DNA from: Alphaproteobacteria bacterium
GTDB lineage: Bacteria > Pseudomonadota > Alphaproteobacteria > Caulobacterales > Hyphomonadaceae
Length of the DNA: 64,000 nt
Direction: 5' to 3'
Assembly: GCA_009909065.1 (NCBI GenBank)
Contig: JAAANZ010000031.1
Span: forward strand, 17,596 to 81,595
Part shown: piece after piece, positions 1 to 9,711 of the stretch
How positions within the stretch are numbered: position 1 is the stretch's first letter
How the letters are laid out: each line of letters begins with the position of its first letter
Program-made: the position numbers and the translations under genes
Notes under the pieces: generated by a model
The model's database searches: none
Seen by the model: only the letters and a program-made list of their open reading frames with translations
What the model was told of the DNA's origin: nothing

Positions 1-2405
1 AATTCCGTCACATAGGTGCGCACCGACAAGCGATCGACCGGCGGCGTCGCGATGATGGAAAGGTCGCGGATTCCCGTCAGCGACATCTGCAGCGTGCGCG
101 GGATGGGCGTGGCCGAAAGCGTCAGAACGTGCACATCGGCGCGCAGCTCCTTGAGGCGCTCTTTGTGCTTGACCCCGAAACGCTGTTCCTCATCGACGAT
201 CAGAAGGCCGAGATTCCGGAACTTAATCCCCTCGGCGAGCAGAGCATGGGTGCCGACGACGACATCGACCCGGCCCGATGTCAGCCCCTCTTTCGTGTCG
301 GCCATGTCCTTGCCGGAGACGAGACGCGAGAGCTGAGAGCTGGCGCACCTCGACGGGCCAGCCGGCCATGCGTTCGGCAAATGTCTGGTAGTGCTGGCGC
401 GCCAGCAGCGTGGTGGGTGCGATGACGGCGACCTGCATCCCGCTCATCGCCGCCATGAAGGCCCCGCGCAGGGCCACTTCCGTCTTGCCGAAGCCGACAT
501 CGCCGCAGACCAGACGGTCCATCGGCTTTCCCGAGCCCAGATCGCTGATGACATCCTCGATGGCATTGAGCTGATCGTCGGTCTCCTCATAGGGAAAGCG
601 CGCAGCGAATTCTTCATAGATGCCCTCGCCGGCCGTGGTGGCCTCGGCCGTTTTCAGGGCGCGCTGGGCCGCGATCTCCATGAGTTCGGCCGCCATTTCG
701 AGGATGCGCTTCTTCGCGCGCGCCTTGCGCGACTGCCAGCTTGCCCCGCCGAGCTTGTCAACCGCACTCTCGCTCTCCTCGCCGCCATAGCGGCTGATGA
801 GATCGATATTCTCGACCGGCAGGAAGACCCGGTCTCCGCCGGCATATTCCAGTTCCAGACAGTCATGCGGCGCGCCGGTCAGTTCCAGCGTGCGCAGCCC
901 TTCATAACGTCCGACACCATGATCGACATGCACGATCAGGTCGCCCTGGCTGAGCGTGCCGGCCTCGGCGATGAAATTTGCCGCCTTGCGTTTGCGCCGC
1001 GGGGCCGCGAGGCGGTCACCGAGAATGTCCGGCTCGGCAATGACCGCCAGATCCTGCGAGACGAACCCGCGCTCCAGCGGCAACTCGCAGACCGACAGGC
1101 CGGCCGCCTTTGCCGCCGCCAGCGAATAGGCGCGGTCCATCTCGTCCATGCCATGATCGGCCATGACATTGACGAGACGCTCGGCCGAACCGCCCGTCCA
1201 AGCGGCCAGCACCACCCGGCGCCCGCCCTCGAAAAGCTCGCGGGCATGGCCGGCCACCGATTCGAAGATATTGATATCCGGCCTTGCGCGTTCCGGCGCG
1301 AAATCGCGTCCGGGCCGGGCCCCGAGATCGACCGAATCGGCCCCGGGATCGGCTGCGCTGAAGCGCGCGACCGCCCGCTGCGCAAAGGCGGCTTCGAGTT
1401 CGCCGGGCGCCATGTAAAGGGCGTCCGGCGGCAGGACGCGCGCGCGGGACTCGTCGCCTTCGGCGGCTTCGACGCGCGCGGCGTGATAGTCACTTGCCTG
1501 GGACAGGCGTTCACTGGCGGCTTCGCCCGCCAGCGGGGCCATCGCGAACAGGGCGCCCGGCCCGGCATAATCGAACAGCGTATCGAGCTCGCCATAGAAA
1601 AGCGGCAACCAGTTCTCCACGCCTTGCCGGCGAATGGAAGCGCGCGCCGCCTCATAGAGCGGATCGCCGGCGGGCGGGCCGAACCGCGTGAGATAGCGCT
1701 CGCGAAACCCCGCTCGCGAAACCCGCTCAGGACCTCGCTGTTGAACAGGAGTTCGCTGACCGGCGCGAAAGACATGGCCTTGAGCTGCTCGCGCGAGCGC
1801 TGGGTTTCCGGATCGAAGCTGCGCAGCGTTTCCAGCGTGTCGCCGAAAAAATCCAGGCGGATGGGCCAGTCGGAGGTCGGCGGATAGATATCGACGATCC
1901 CGCCACGGATGGCGTATTCGCCGCGCTCACGCACCGTCGTGCTGCGCACGTATCCATTCGTCGAGAGATAGGCGACGAGCTGATCCTGCGTGACCTGGCC
2001 GCCCGCCTCGAGGGCCAGGCTCGAGGCCTGCATGACCGCGCGCGGCGGCACGCGCTGAACGAGGGACGATCCGGTTGTGACCACAAGCGTCCGGGCGCCA
2101 TCACCGGTCGGCCGGGCCAGCCGGGCGAGGGACGCGCAGCGCTTTGCCGCAATGGCCGGCGTGGGCGAGATGCGGTCATAGGGCAGGACATCCCAGCCGG
2201 GCAGGTGGACGAGATCCAGTGTCGGCTCTGTAAACTCGGCAAGCTTGAGCGCCGCTTCGGCCTGTTTGTCATCGCGGGCCACATAGACCGCCCGCCCGCC
2301 GCGCGATCCCAGCGCTTCGATCACCGCCATCAGGTCCGCACCGAAGGGCGCACCGGCAATCGACGCCGGACCGGTCAAATTGGCAAGCAGTTTGTCGGGC
2401 GTCAT
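1..2405 (-). CDS. mfd: Transcription-repair coupling factor Mfd (3' end outside window; two frameshifts from tandem duplications)
   Basis: N-terminal ORF 936..2405 ([47 protein letters not shown]-like) continues in ORF 223..1620 ([56 protein letters not shown]). Frame breaks at 1697-1724 and 328-341. Confidence 0.95.
328..341. repeat. Exact tandem duplication gagagct x2 (7 nt) inside mfd
   Basis: plus strand gcgagagctgagagctggcg; removing one copy restores [19 protein letters not shown]. Confidence 0.9.
1697..1724. repeat. Exact tandem duplication cgctcgcgaaaccc x2 (14 nt) inside mfd
   Basis: agatag|cgctcgcgaaaccc|cgctcgcgaaaccc|gctcagg; one copy removed gives [28 protein letters not shown]. 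Confidence 0.95.
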
Positions 2406-2435
2406 CGGAGGGTCCTTGCCGGTGGGATTGGGCGA

Positions 2436-2696
2436 TCAGCCGGGGCGGGCCTCGTAGCGGAATGCGATCAGCTGGTCCAGCACCGGTCCGCGATGATTGT
2501 CAGGCACAGGTTTCTGCCCGATGATCCAGGCGTAGACCTCCCAGTCCGGGGTCGCCAGCAGCCGCTCGAACTCGGCCAGCTGCACCTCATCGAAACCGGC
2601 AATCGCCTGATCGGCAAAACTGCCCATGATGAGATCCATCTCGCGAAAACCCCGGCGCCAGGCCCGGAACTGCAATTTGCGGCGCTTTTCATCCAT
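2436..2696 (-). CDS. sdhE: FAD assembly factor SdhE (succinate dehydrogenase assembly factor 2 family)
   Basis: 86 aa, FRAWRRGFREMDLIMGSFAD...DWEVYAWIIGQ, characteristic SdhE RGxxEMD motif. Confidence 0.88.
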   Translation of the reverse strand: MDEKRRKLQFRAWRRGFREMDLIMGSFADQAIAGFDEVQLAEFERLLATPDWEVYAWIIGQKPVPDNHRGPVLDQLIAFRYEARPG

Positions 2697-2796
2697 GATC
2701 GGTTCCCATCGTTTTCAATTCGCCTCCAGATAGGGCGCCCTGGCGCGCACGCCAGCGATTGCCGCCCGCATCGCACCCGTCTAGCCTTTCGGCGCC

Positions 2797-4869
2797 ATGC
2801 GAGACGAGCGCCTCTATACCCTTTTCGAACCTCTCGACAGCCTGCCCGGAATCGGGCCGAAGCTGAAGCCGGTCCTCGAAGGACTCATCGATGGCGATAC
2901 GGTCTGGGACCTGCTTCTGCATCTTCCGGAACGCTGGCTCGATCGGCGGGTGCGCGAGCAATTCGACGCGCTCCAGCCGGGTGAAATCGCCACGGTCGAG
3001 GGCGAGGTGCATGCCGTCAAGGCGCCCTATTCGGCCAGGTCGCCGCACAGGGTCCAGCTGTTTGACGGGACCGGCTTCCTGACACTGACCTTCTTTCGCG
3101 CCGACGGACGCTGGCTGCAGGCGCAGTTTCCCGTCGGCGCACGCCGGATCGTTTCAGGCCGGGTGGACGAGTTCCAGGGCGAGCGCCAGATGACGCATCC
3201 CGATTACATCCTCGACCCGGCCCGGCCCGAACGCCCGCCACAGGTCGAGCCGGTCTACCGGCTGAGGGCCGGCCTCACGAACAAGCGCCTCCATGCGCTC
3301 ATGGGCGCAGCGCTTGGCCAGATCCCGCAGGACCTGCCGGAATGGGGTGACCGCCACCTCGTCAGCCAGCGCGGCTGGCCCGATTTCCGCGCGGCGCTGG
3401 ACGGGCTGCACGCTCCGCAGGGCTGGGACGAGGAAGCTCTCGCCCGCTGTCGCCAACGCCTGGCTTATGACGAGGCCCTCGCGCGCGAAGCGGCTTTCGC
3501 GCTTGCCCGCGCATCGCGCAGCCGGCGGCGCGCCCCGGCCATGCCGCCGGCACGCGACGCCCAGCGCGCCATTTTCCGGTCACTTCCCTTCCAGCCGACA
3601 GGCGCGCAGATCCGGACCGTCAAGGAGATCGGAACCGATCTTGCCAGCCCGTCGCCGATGCGCCGGATGCTGCAGGGCGATGTCGGCGCCGGCAAGACGC
3701 TGGTCGCGGCCATCGCGGCGGTTCAGGCGATAGAGGCGGGCTACCAGGTCGCCTTCATGGCGCCCACCGAAGTGCTCGCGCGCCAGCAATTCACAACGCT
3801 GGACCAGCTCCTGTCGGCCCACGGATACACGATCGCCGCGCTGACCGGACGCAACAAGGGATCGGGGCGAGAAGCCACCCTGATCGGGCTCGCGGATGGC
3901 TCCATACAGGTCGTGGCGGGAACACATGCCCTGTTCCAGCAACAGGTCGCCTTTCGCAATCTCGGCCTCATCATCGTCGATGAGCAGCACCGTTTCGGCG
4001 TCGCCGATCGCGTGAAACTCGCCGGGAAATCCGACAGCCCGCACATGCTGGTGATGAGCGCAACACCCATTCCGCGCACGCTTGCCCAGTCGGTTCATGG
4101 CGATCTCGACGTGTCCATCCTTGACGAGAAGCCGGCCGGGCGCAAACCGGTGGAAACCCGCGCCCTGCCCGACACGCGGATCGAGGATGTGGTGCAGGCT
4201 GTCGGCCGGGCCGTGTCCCGCGGCGAGCGGGCCTTCTGGATCTGTCCGAAAGTCGATGTCGAAGATGACGATTCGACCGCTGTGGGCCGCCATGCGGCCC
4301 TGTCGGACCAGCTGCGCATTCCCGTCGGCCTCGTTCATGGCCGGCTGAAACCGCCGGAAAAGGATGCCGCGCTCGAAGCGTTTCGCAGCGGCGAGACCGC
4401 CGTGCTCGTCGCCACGACCGTGGTCGAGGTCGGCGTCGATGTGCCCGAAGCGACCATCATGGTGATCGAGCGCGCCGAGGGTTTCGGCCTGGCCCAGCTC
4501 CACCAGTTGCGCGGACGTGTCGGGCGCGGCGACAAGCCGGCCTATTGCCTGCTTCTCTATCGTCCGCCTCTGGGCGAAACGGCGCGAGAACGCCTGGACA
4601 CGCTGCGCCGGACCGAGGACGGATTCGCCATCGCCGAAGCCGATTTCCGGCTGCGCGGCCCGGGTGACGTGCTGGGCGTGCGCCAGGCCGGGACAGTGGA
4701 TTACCGCGTCATCGAACTGCCCCGCGACAGCGACCTTGTCGAGATTGCGCGCAGCGATGCCGGCGTCGTTGTCGCGGCAGATCCGGACCTGTCAGGCGAT
4801 CGCGGACACGCGCTCAGCCTTGTTCGGGAGCTGTTTCGTCCGCGCGGTCTGCCGGACCCGAAATCCTGA
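2797..4869 (+). CDS. recG: ATP-dependent DNA helicase RecG
   Basis: 690 aa; [43 protein letters not shown]. Confidence 0.97.
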   Translation: MRDERLYTLFEPLDSLPGIGPKLKPVLEGLIDGDTVWDLLLHLPERWLDRRVREQFDALQPGEIATVEGEVHAVKAPYSARSPHRVQLFDGTGFLTLTFFRADGRWLQAQFPVGARRIVSGRVDEFQGERQMTHPDYILDPARPERPPQVEPVYRLRAGLTNKRLHALMGAALGQIPQDLPEWGDRHLVSQRGWPDFRAALDGLHAPQGWDEEALARCRQRLAYDEALAREAAFALARASRSRRRAPAMPPARDAQRAIFRSLPFQPTGAQIRTVKEIGTDLASPSPMRRMLQGDVGAGKTLVAAIAAVQAIEAGYQVAFMAPTEVLARQQFTTLDQLLSAHGYTIAALTGRNKGSGREATLIGLADGSIQVVAGTHALFQQQVAFRNLGLIIVDEQHRFGVADRVKLAGKSDSPHMLVMSATPIPRTLAQSVHGDLDVSILDEKPAGRKPVETRALPDTRIEDVVQAVGRAVSRGERAFWICPKVDVEDDDSTAVGRHAALSDQLRIPVGLVHGRLKPPEKDAALEAFRSGETAVLVATTVVEVGVDVPEATIMVIERAEGFGLAQLHQLRGRVGRGDKPAYCLLLYRPPLGETARERLDTLRRTEDGFAIAEADFRLRGPGDVLGVRQAGTVDYRVIELPRDSDLVEIARSDAGVVVAADPDLSGDRGHALSLVRELFRPRGLPDPKS

Positions 4870-5611
4870 TCGGCTCACCGCCCGGCCCGGATGCGCCCGG
4901 TTGAGGGCTTGCATCCTCCGGCTCTTCGCGGGGCAGGTCTTCGGGAACAACAAGCCCGGCGGAGATGATCAGCTTGGCGCCTTCCTCCACCGTCATGTCG
5001 AGATGAATGATCTCGTCGCCACTGACATACATGAGAAAGCCGGATGTCGGATTCGGAGTGGTTGGCACGAACACGCCGATGAATTCGTCGCCCAGCCGGC
5101 TGCGCACCTCGCCGCGCGCACGCGCCGTCAGGAAGCCGATGCACCAGGTGCCCTTTTTCGGGTATTCGACCAGAACGACTTCCTTGAACGTCGCCTGCTC
5201 GTTCGACGCGATCAGTTCGAACAACTGCTTGAAGGCGGAATAGAGGTTGGACACGACCGGGATGCTCGACAGCATGCGGTCGGAAATGCGCAGGATTGAC
5301 CGGCCGATCAGGTTGGTCGCGATGGCCCCGAGCAGTGTCAGTGCGATGATAGCGACCAGGACGCCGAAGCCGGGAATGGCGATATTGGTGTAGGTCTCCG
5401 GCTTCAGGATCGGCGGCAGAAGGGGCTTGATCCGCGCATCCATGAACAGGATGAACCAGTAAACCACGCCGATCGAGATCGCGATCGGTGCGGCAATCAC
5501 GACACCGGCAAAGAAGCGGCTGCGCAACCAGCCGAACAGGGTCGGCTTGGGGGGGGGCTCGCTCGGCGGAAGGCCGTGGGCCTCCCTGTCTGATCGTTTC
5601 TTTTTTGCCAT
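4814..5611 (-). CDS. DUF502 family membrane protein
   Basis: MAKKKRSD...FFAGVVIAAPIAISIGVVYW; SIPVVSNLYSAFKQ; 3' end overlaps recG 3' end by 56 nt. Confidence 0.85.
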   Translation of the reverse strand: MAKKKRSDREAHGLPPSEPPPKPTLFGWLRSRFFAGVVIAAPIAISIGVVYWFILFMDARIKPLLPPILKPETYTNIAIPGFGVLVAIIALTLLGAIATNLIGRSILRISDRMLSSIPVVSNLYSAFKQLFELIASNEQATFKEVVLVEYPKKGTWCIGFLTARARGEVRSRLGDEFIGVFVPTTPNPTSGFLMYVSGDEIIHLDMTVEEGAKLIISAGLVVPEDLPREEPEDASPQPGASGPGGEPIRISGPADRADETAPEQG

Positions 5612-5689
5612 CCGGCTTCTCTCCCGCAAGGGTAGGGCCCCTATGAAAGCGGCTTGGTAGAATCGACGTTTCGCGTAATTGTGGCGAAG

Positions 5690-6688
5690 ATGAGTATGAC
5701 GCAAGATATTGAAGCTGGCCTTACCGCACTTGCCTCGCAGCTGCTCGGCGCAGGCGCACGGATCGACGGGCTCAAGCGATTGTCCGGCGGCGCGAGCCAG
5801 GAGACCTGGGCTTTCTCGGTAAGCGCGGGTGCGGCAAGCCGCCCGCTGATTCTGCGACGCGCGCCTGGCGGGGGCGGCGAGGCGCGCAATTCCACGGCCA
5901 TCGGACTGCCGGCCGAGGCCCGGCTGATCGAGGCCGCTGTGGCCGCCGGCGTGCCGGCACCGGGCATTGCCCATGTATGCCAGCCCGGTGACGGGCTCGG
6001 CGAGGCCTTCATCATGGAGCGGGTGGGCGGCGAGACGATCGCCCGCAAGATTCTGCGCGACGACACGTATGAACAGGCCCGCACGCGGCTCGCCGCCCAG
6101 TGCGGGCGGGCCCTGGCCGGTATTCACGGCATCGACATCGCCAACCTGCCCGAACTGCCGGAAAGCTTCGGCACCGACCAGCTTGACCGTTATGAAGAAA
6201 TCTATCGCGGCTTTGAGGCGCCGCGGCCCGTATTCGAACTGGCGATACAGTGGCTGCGCGCCAATGCGCCCCGCCCGCTTGCGCCTGTCCTGGTGCATGG
6301 CGATTTCCGGCTCGGCAACCTGATGGTTGACGAAAACGGCCTTGCAGCCGTCCTCGACTGGGAACTGGCCCATATCGGAGACCCGCGCGAGGATATCGCC
6401 TGGGCCTGTATCAATTCCTGGCGCTTCGGAGTGGCCGAAAAACGGGTTGGCGGCTTCGGAGACCTTCCCGACCTGCTGGAGGCCTATGGCGCGGCCGGCG
6501 GCGCACAGATCGCGCAAGGCGAGATCGACTGGTGGGAAATGCTCGGATCATTGAAATGGGGAATCATGTGCATGATCATGTATGACGCCTTCCGCTCGGG
6601 CGCCGATCCGAGTGTCGAGCGCGCCACGATCGGCCGGCGCGTGTCGGAAACCGAGATCGATCTGATCAACCTCCTGGAAAAGGTCTGA
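5690..6688 (+). CDS. Phosphotransferase family protein (aminoglycoside phosphotransferase/ACAD10-like)
   Basis: VLVHGDFRLGNLMVDENGLAAVLDWELAHIGDPREDIAW. Confidence 0.9.
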   Translation: MSMTQDIEAGLTALASQLLGAGARIDGLKRLSGGASQETWAFSVSAGAASRPLILRRAPGGGGEARNSTAIGLPAEARLIEAAVAAGVPAPGIAHVCQPGDGLGEAFIMERVGGETIARKILRDDTYEQARTRLAAQCGRALAGIHGIDIANLPELPESFGTDQLDRYEEIYRGFEAPRPVFELAIQWLRANAPRPLAPVLVHGDFRLGNLMVDENGLAAVLDWELAHIGDPREDIAWACINSWRFGVAEKRVGGFGDLPDLLEAYGAAGGAQIAQGEIDWWEMLGSLKWGIMCMIMYDAFRSGADPSVERATIGRRVSETEIDLINLLEKV

Positions 6689-6694
6689 CCCGTC

Positions 6695-7083
6695 ATGCAT
6701 GACCAGCCGTCCGCCGCCGAACTCGTGAACGCCGTCAGGAGCTTTATCCGCGAGACGGCCCGCCCGCAGCTTTCAGGACATGCCGCCTTCCATGCGCGCG
6801 TGGCGGAAAACGCGCTTGCGATTGTCGAGCGGGAACTCGCCAGCCGTCCGCGCCAGGAAGCCGAGGAGGCGCAACGTCTCGCTGCCCTCCTCGATATCGG
6901 CGGCTCACCGGCTCACCGGACGAACTCAATCACAAGCTCGCCCAAGCGATCCGGCAGGGCGAGCTGACCGTGAGGACCCCCGGGCTGCTCGATCACCTGA
7001 AGAAAACCGCGATCGCACAGGTCGAGATCGACCAGCCGCACTATTCCGGCCTTGGGATCGCCACAAAACAGGTTCAGTCCTGA
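6695..7083 (+). CDS. DUF6285 domain-containing protein (frameshifted by an 8-nt tandem duplication)
   Basis: MHDQPSAAELVNAVRSFIRE...LLDIGGS | PDELNHKLAQAIRQGELT...LGIATKQVQS across two frames; usual neighbour of the phosphotransferase. Confidence 0.8.
6901..6916. repeat. Exact tandem duplication cggctcac x2 (8 nt)
   Basis: gatatcgg|cggctcac|cggctcac|cggacgaactc. Confidence 0.95.
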
Positions 7084-7087
7084 CCGC

Positions 7088-7984
7088 ATGAAACTGCGAT
7101 TCCTGTTTGGATCGGTCCTCGTCGCCCTGCTCGGCTGGATCGCCTTCAAAGACAGCCTCTGGACCGCCTGGGTCACGCGGGGACCAACCGCGGGTGCGCC
7201 AGCGCCCGACCCGGGAACGGCTGAAGGCTGGCTTATGAGTCCCCGGGCAAAGCCGGCCGCGGTCTGGGACAGCCGCTGGGCGGTGGATATCTTCATGCTT
7301 CCCGCCCGGCCCGGCCTCGCCAGCGCCGAAGGCCCTGTCGCCGCCGGGGACGCGGACATGCGCCGCCATCTCGCCGAGAGAACGCAAACCCTGGCCGCTC
7401 CGCTGGCCAATATCGGTCCTGTTTACGTGCCCTGGCTGCGCCTTCCCGGCGCGGCATCGCGCGATCCCGACTGGAGTGCGGCCCGTTCGGACCTTGTCGC
7501 GGCGCTCGCGGCCTATCTCGAGACGGACAATCGCGGCCGGGCCATCCTGTTTGCCGCGCCCCCCGGAAGCGAGCCGCTCCTGTCCGGTCTGGCCGAGGGC
7601 CTGGAAGCCGGCTCCGACAGGCTGAGCGATCGCCTTGGCGGCATCGTTCACTTTTCGGCCGGCGCGCCGCTCGATCCGCCGCCGGGCCTTTGCGGACCGG
7701 CCATTGGCGAGAATTGCGTGGTCACCATCCCCGTATCGGCCCGGCGCGGCGCGTTGTCCTTCCTGTCACCCCAGCTTCCCCGAGCCATGCCCGGGTTTGA
7801 AATCGACGCGCCCGCATCGGCCGGCTCGGCACTGACCGTTCGGCGCGAGACGATCCTGGCATGGCTGGAAAGAAACGCGGCGCGTCCGGCCGAACCCCTT
7901 GGCGGGCTCGAACCGATCGAGGTCGCCCCGATCCGCCGGCCCGGCTCACAGCCGACACCGGAGATGCGCGGGCGCGGCGGGTGA
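7088..7984 (+). CDS. DUF3089-like protein with N-terminal membrane anchor
   Basis: WDSRWAVDIFMLPARPG...GPVYVPWLRLP...RAILFAAPPGSEPLL. Confidence 0.65.
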   Translation: MKLRFLFGSVLVALLGWIAFKDSLWTAWVTRGPTAGAPAPDPGTAEGWLMSPRAKPAAVWDSRWAVDIFMLPARPGLASAEGPVAAGDADMRRHLAERTQTLAAPLANIGPVYVPWLRLPGAASRDPDWSAARSDLVAALAAYLETDNRGRAILFAAPPGSEPLLSGLAEGLEAGSDRLSDRLGGIVHFSAGAPLDPPPGLCGPAIGENCVVTIPVSARRGALSFLSPQLPRAMPGFEIDAPASAGSALTVRRETILAWLERNAARPAEPLGGLEPIEVAPIRRPGSQPTPEMRGRGG

Positions 7985-7989
7985 ACCGG

Positions 7990-8190
7990 TCAGTTCATGC
8001 GGGCGCCTGCGGGTCCATCGCCGCGCAGGATCGAGATGACACGGTCCCAGTGCGCCAGCGCCGCTGCATCTCCCAGGGCCGCGATTTCAGCGGCGCGCAG
8101 CGTTGCGATCACCTCGGCATCCTCGCCATATTGCTGTTCAAGGTCCGCAGCGGCCATTTCCGCGCGCACTGTATCCACCTGCTCATCCAT
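7990..8190 (-). CDS. Small hypothetical protein
   Basis: 66 aa ORF MDEQVDTVRAEMAAADLEQQYGEDAEVIATLRAAEIAALGD..., divergent from photolyase. Confidence 0.55.
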   Translation of the reverse strand: MDEQVDTVRAEMAAADLEQQYGEDAEVIATLRAAEIAALGDAAALAHWDRVISILRGDGPAGARMN

Positions 8191-8220
8191 TGATCCAACT
8201 CCCGTGCCGGGGCGTAACCT
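8191..8220 (+). promoter_or_regulatory. Putative ECF11/RpoE(ChrR)-type promoter: TGATCC-N18-TAACCT
   Basis: TGATCC aactcccgtgccggggcg TAACCT about 25 nt upstream of the photolyase ATG; position inferred from the ORF track. Confidence 0.6.
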
Positions 8221-8244
8221 CACTCACACATCTAGCCTCCGGAG

Positions 8245-9711
8245 ATGACCCGCCCAGTGTCCCAGTCGGATCCCGTCATAATGTGGTTCAGGAATGACCT
8301 TCGCCTGCACGACAACCCGGCCCTGCATGCGGCCGTTTCGAGCGGGCGGCCTTTGGTATGCCTCTATATCCTCGACGAGGAGAGCCCGGGTCTTCGCGTG
8401 CCGGGCGGCGCGGCGAAATGGTGGCTGGACAAGTCGCTGCGTGCACTCGGCGAAGATATTGCCGCGCGTGGCGGGCGGCTCACGCTGCGCCGCGGCCGGG
8501 CTGACGCGGTGATTGACCAGGTCGTGGAGGAGAGCGGAGCCGGCGCCATTGTCTGGAACAGGCGCTATGACGCCGTCGGGCGCACGATCGATGCCGGTAT
8601 AAAGGAAGGCCTGCGCGCGCGCGGTCTCAAAGCCGACAGTCATAACGGATCGCTCCTGATGGAACCCTGGCGCCTGGAAACCGGCTCGGGGGGCTATTAC
8701 AAGGTGTTCACGCCCTTCTGGCGCGCACTCTGGAAAGCCTATGAGGCGCCCGGCGATCTCGGTGTGCCCGCGGATCTCGGCGGTCCGCAGCCCGCCAGTG
8801 ATGCACTGGATGACTGGGGATTGCACCCGACACGACCGGACTGGTCGAAGGGCTTCGAGCGGCTCTGGACACCCGGCGAGACGCCTGCCCGCGAGCGTCT
8901 CGAGAGCTTCCTGGACGGCCCCGCCGAACACTATGACGATGCCCGCGAGCGCCCCGATACAGACGGCACATCACGCCTGTCGCCGCATTTGCGCTGGGGC
9001 GAGATCGGGCCGGCCAGCGTCTGGCGCACAGTCCGCGCGGCCATGGAGGAAGGGGCGATCGATCAAAGGCATGCCCTGTCATTCCTCTCGGAGATTGCCT
9101 GGCGGGAATTCTCCTATGTCCTTCTCTTCCACAATCCCGATCTTTGCGAGGAGAATTACAATTCCGATTTCCGGCACATGCCCTGGCGCGACAGTGAAAC
9201 CGACCTCAAGGCCTGGCAGAAGGGCCTGACCGGGTATCCAATGGTCGATGCCGGGATGCGCCAGCTCTGGGCTCGCGGCTGGATGCATAACCGCGTGCGC
9301 ATGATCACGGGCAGCTTCCTGACCAAGCACCTCCTGCTACCATGGCAGCAAGGAGAGGACTGGTTCTGGGACACGCTTGTCGATGCCGACCCGGCCTCCA
9401 ATGCGGCCGGCTGGCAATGGGTGGCCGGTTCCGGTGCCGATGCGGCGCCCTATTTCCGCGTCTTCAACCCTATCACGCAGGGCGCAAAATTCGACCCCGA
9501 TGGCGCTTATGTCCGTCACTGGTGCCCCGAAATCGCCAGCCTGCCGGACAAGCACCTGCATGCGCCCTGGAAGGCCCCGAAAGACGTGCTCAAGACCGCT
9601 GGCGTCGAACTCGGCCGGAATTACCCCGCTCCGCTGATCGAGCACATGGACGGGCGCCGGCGGGCGCTGGAAGCCTATGACATATTGAAGGAAAGGCGCG
9701 AGACGGCATGA
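8245..9711 (+). CDS. phrB: Deoxyribodipyrimidine photolyase (cryptochrome/photolyase family)
   Basis: IMWFRNDLRLHDNPAL; HRVRMITGSFLTKHLLLPWQQGEDWFWDTLVDADPASNAAGWQWVAG. Confidence 0.95.
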   Translation: MTRPVSQSDPVIMWFRNDLRLHDNPALHAAVSSGRPLVCLYILDEESPGLRVPGGAAKWWLDKSLRALGEDIAARGGRLTLRRGRADAVIDQVVEESGAGAIVWNRRYDAVGRTIDAGIKEGLRARGLKADSHNGSLLMEPWRLETGSGGYYKVFTPFWRALWKAYEAPGDLGVPADLGGPQPASDALDDWGLHPTRPDWSKGFERLWTPGETPARERLESFLDGPAEHYDDARERPDTDGTSRLSPHLRWGEIGPASVWRTVRAAMEEGAIDQRHALSFLSEIAWREFSYVLLFHNPDLCEENYNSDFRHMPWRDSETDLKAWQKGLTGYPMVDAGMRQLWARGWMHNRVRMITGSFLTKHLLLPWQQGEDWFWDTLVDADPASNAAGWQWVAGSGADAAPYFRVFNPITQGAKFDPDGAYVRHWCPEIASLPDKHLHAPWKAPKDVLKTAGVELGRNYPAPLIEHMDGRRRALEAYDILKERRETA

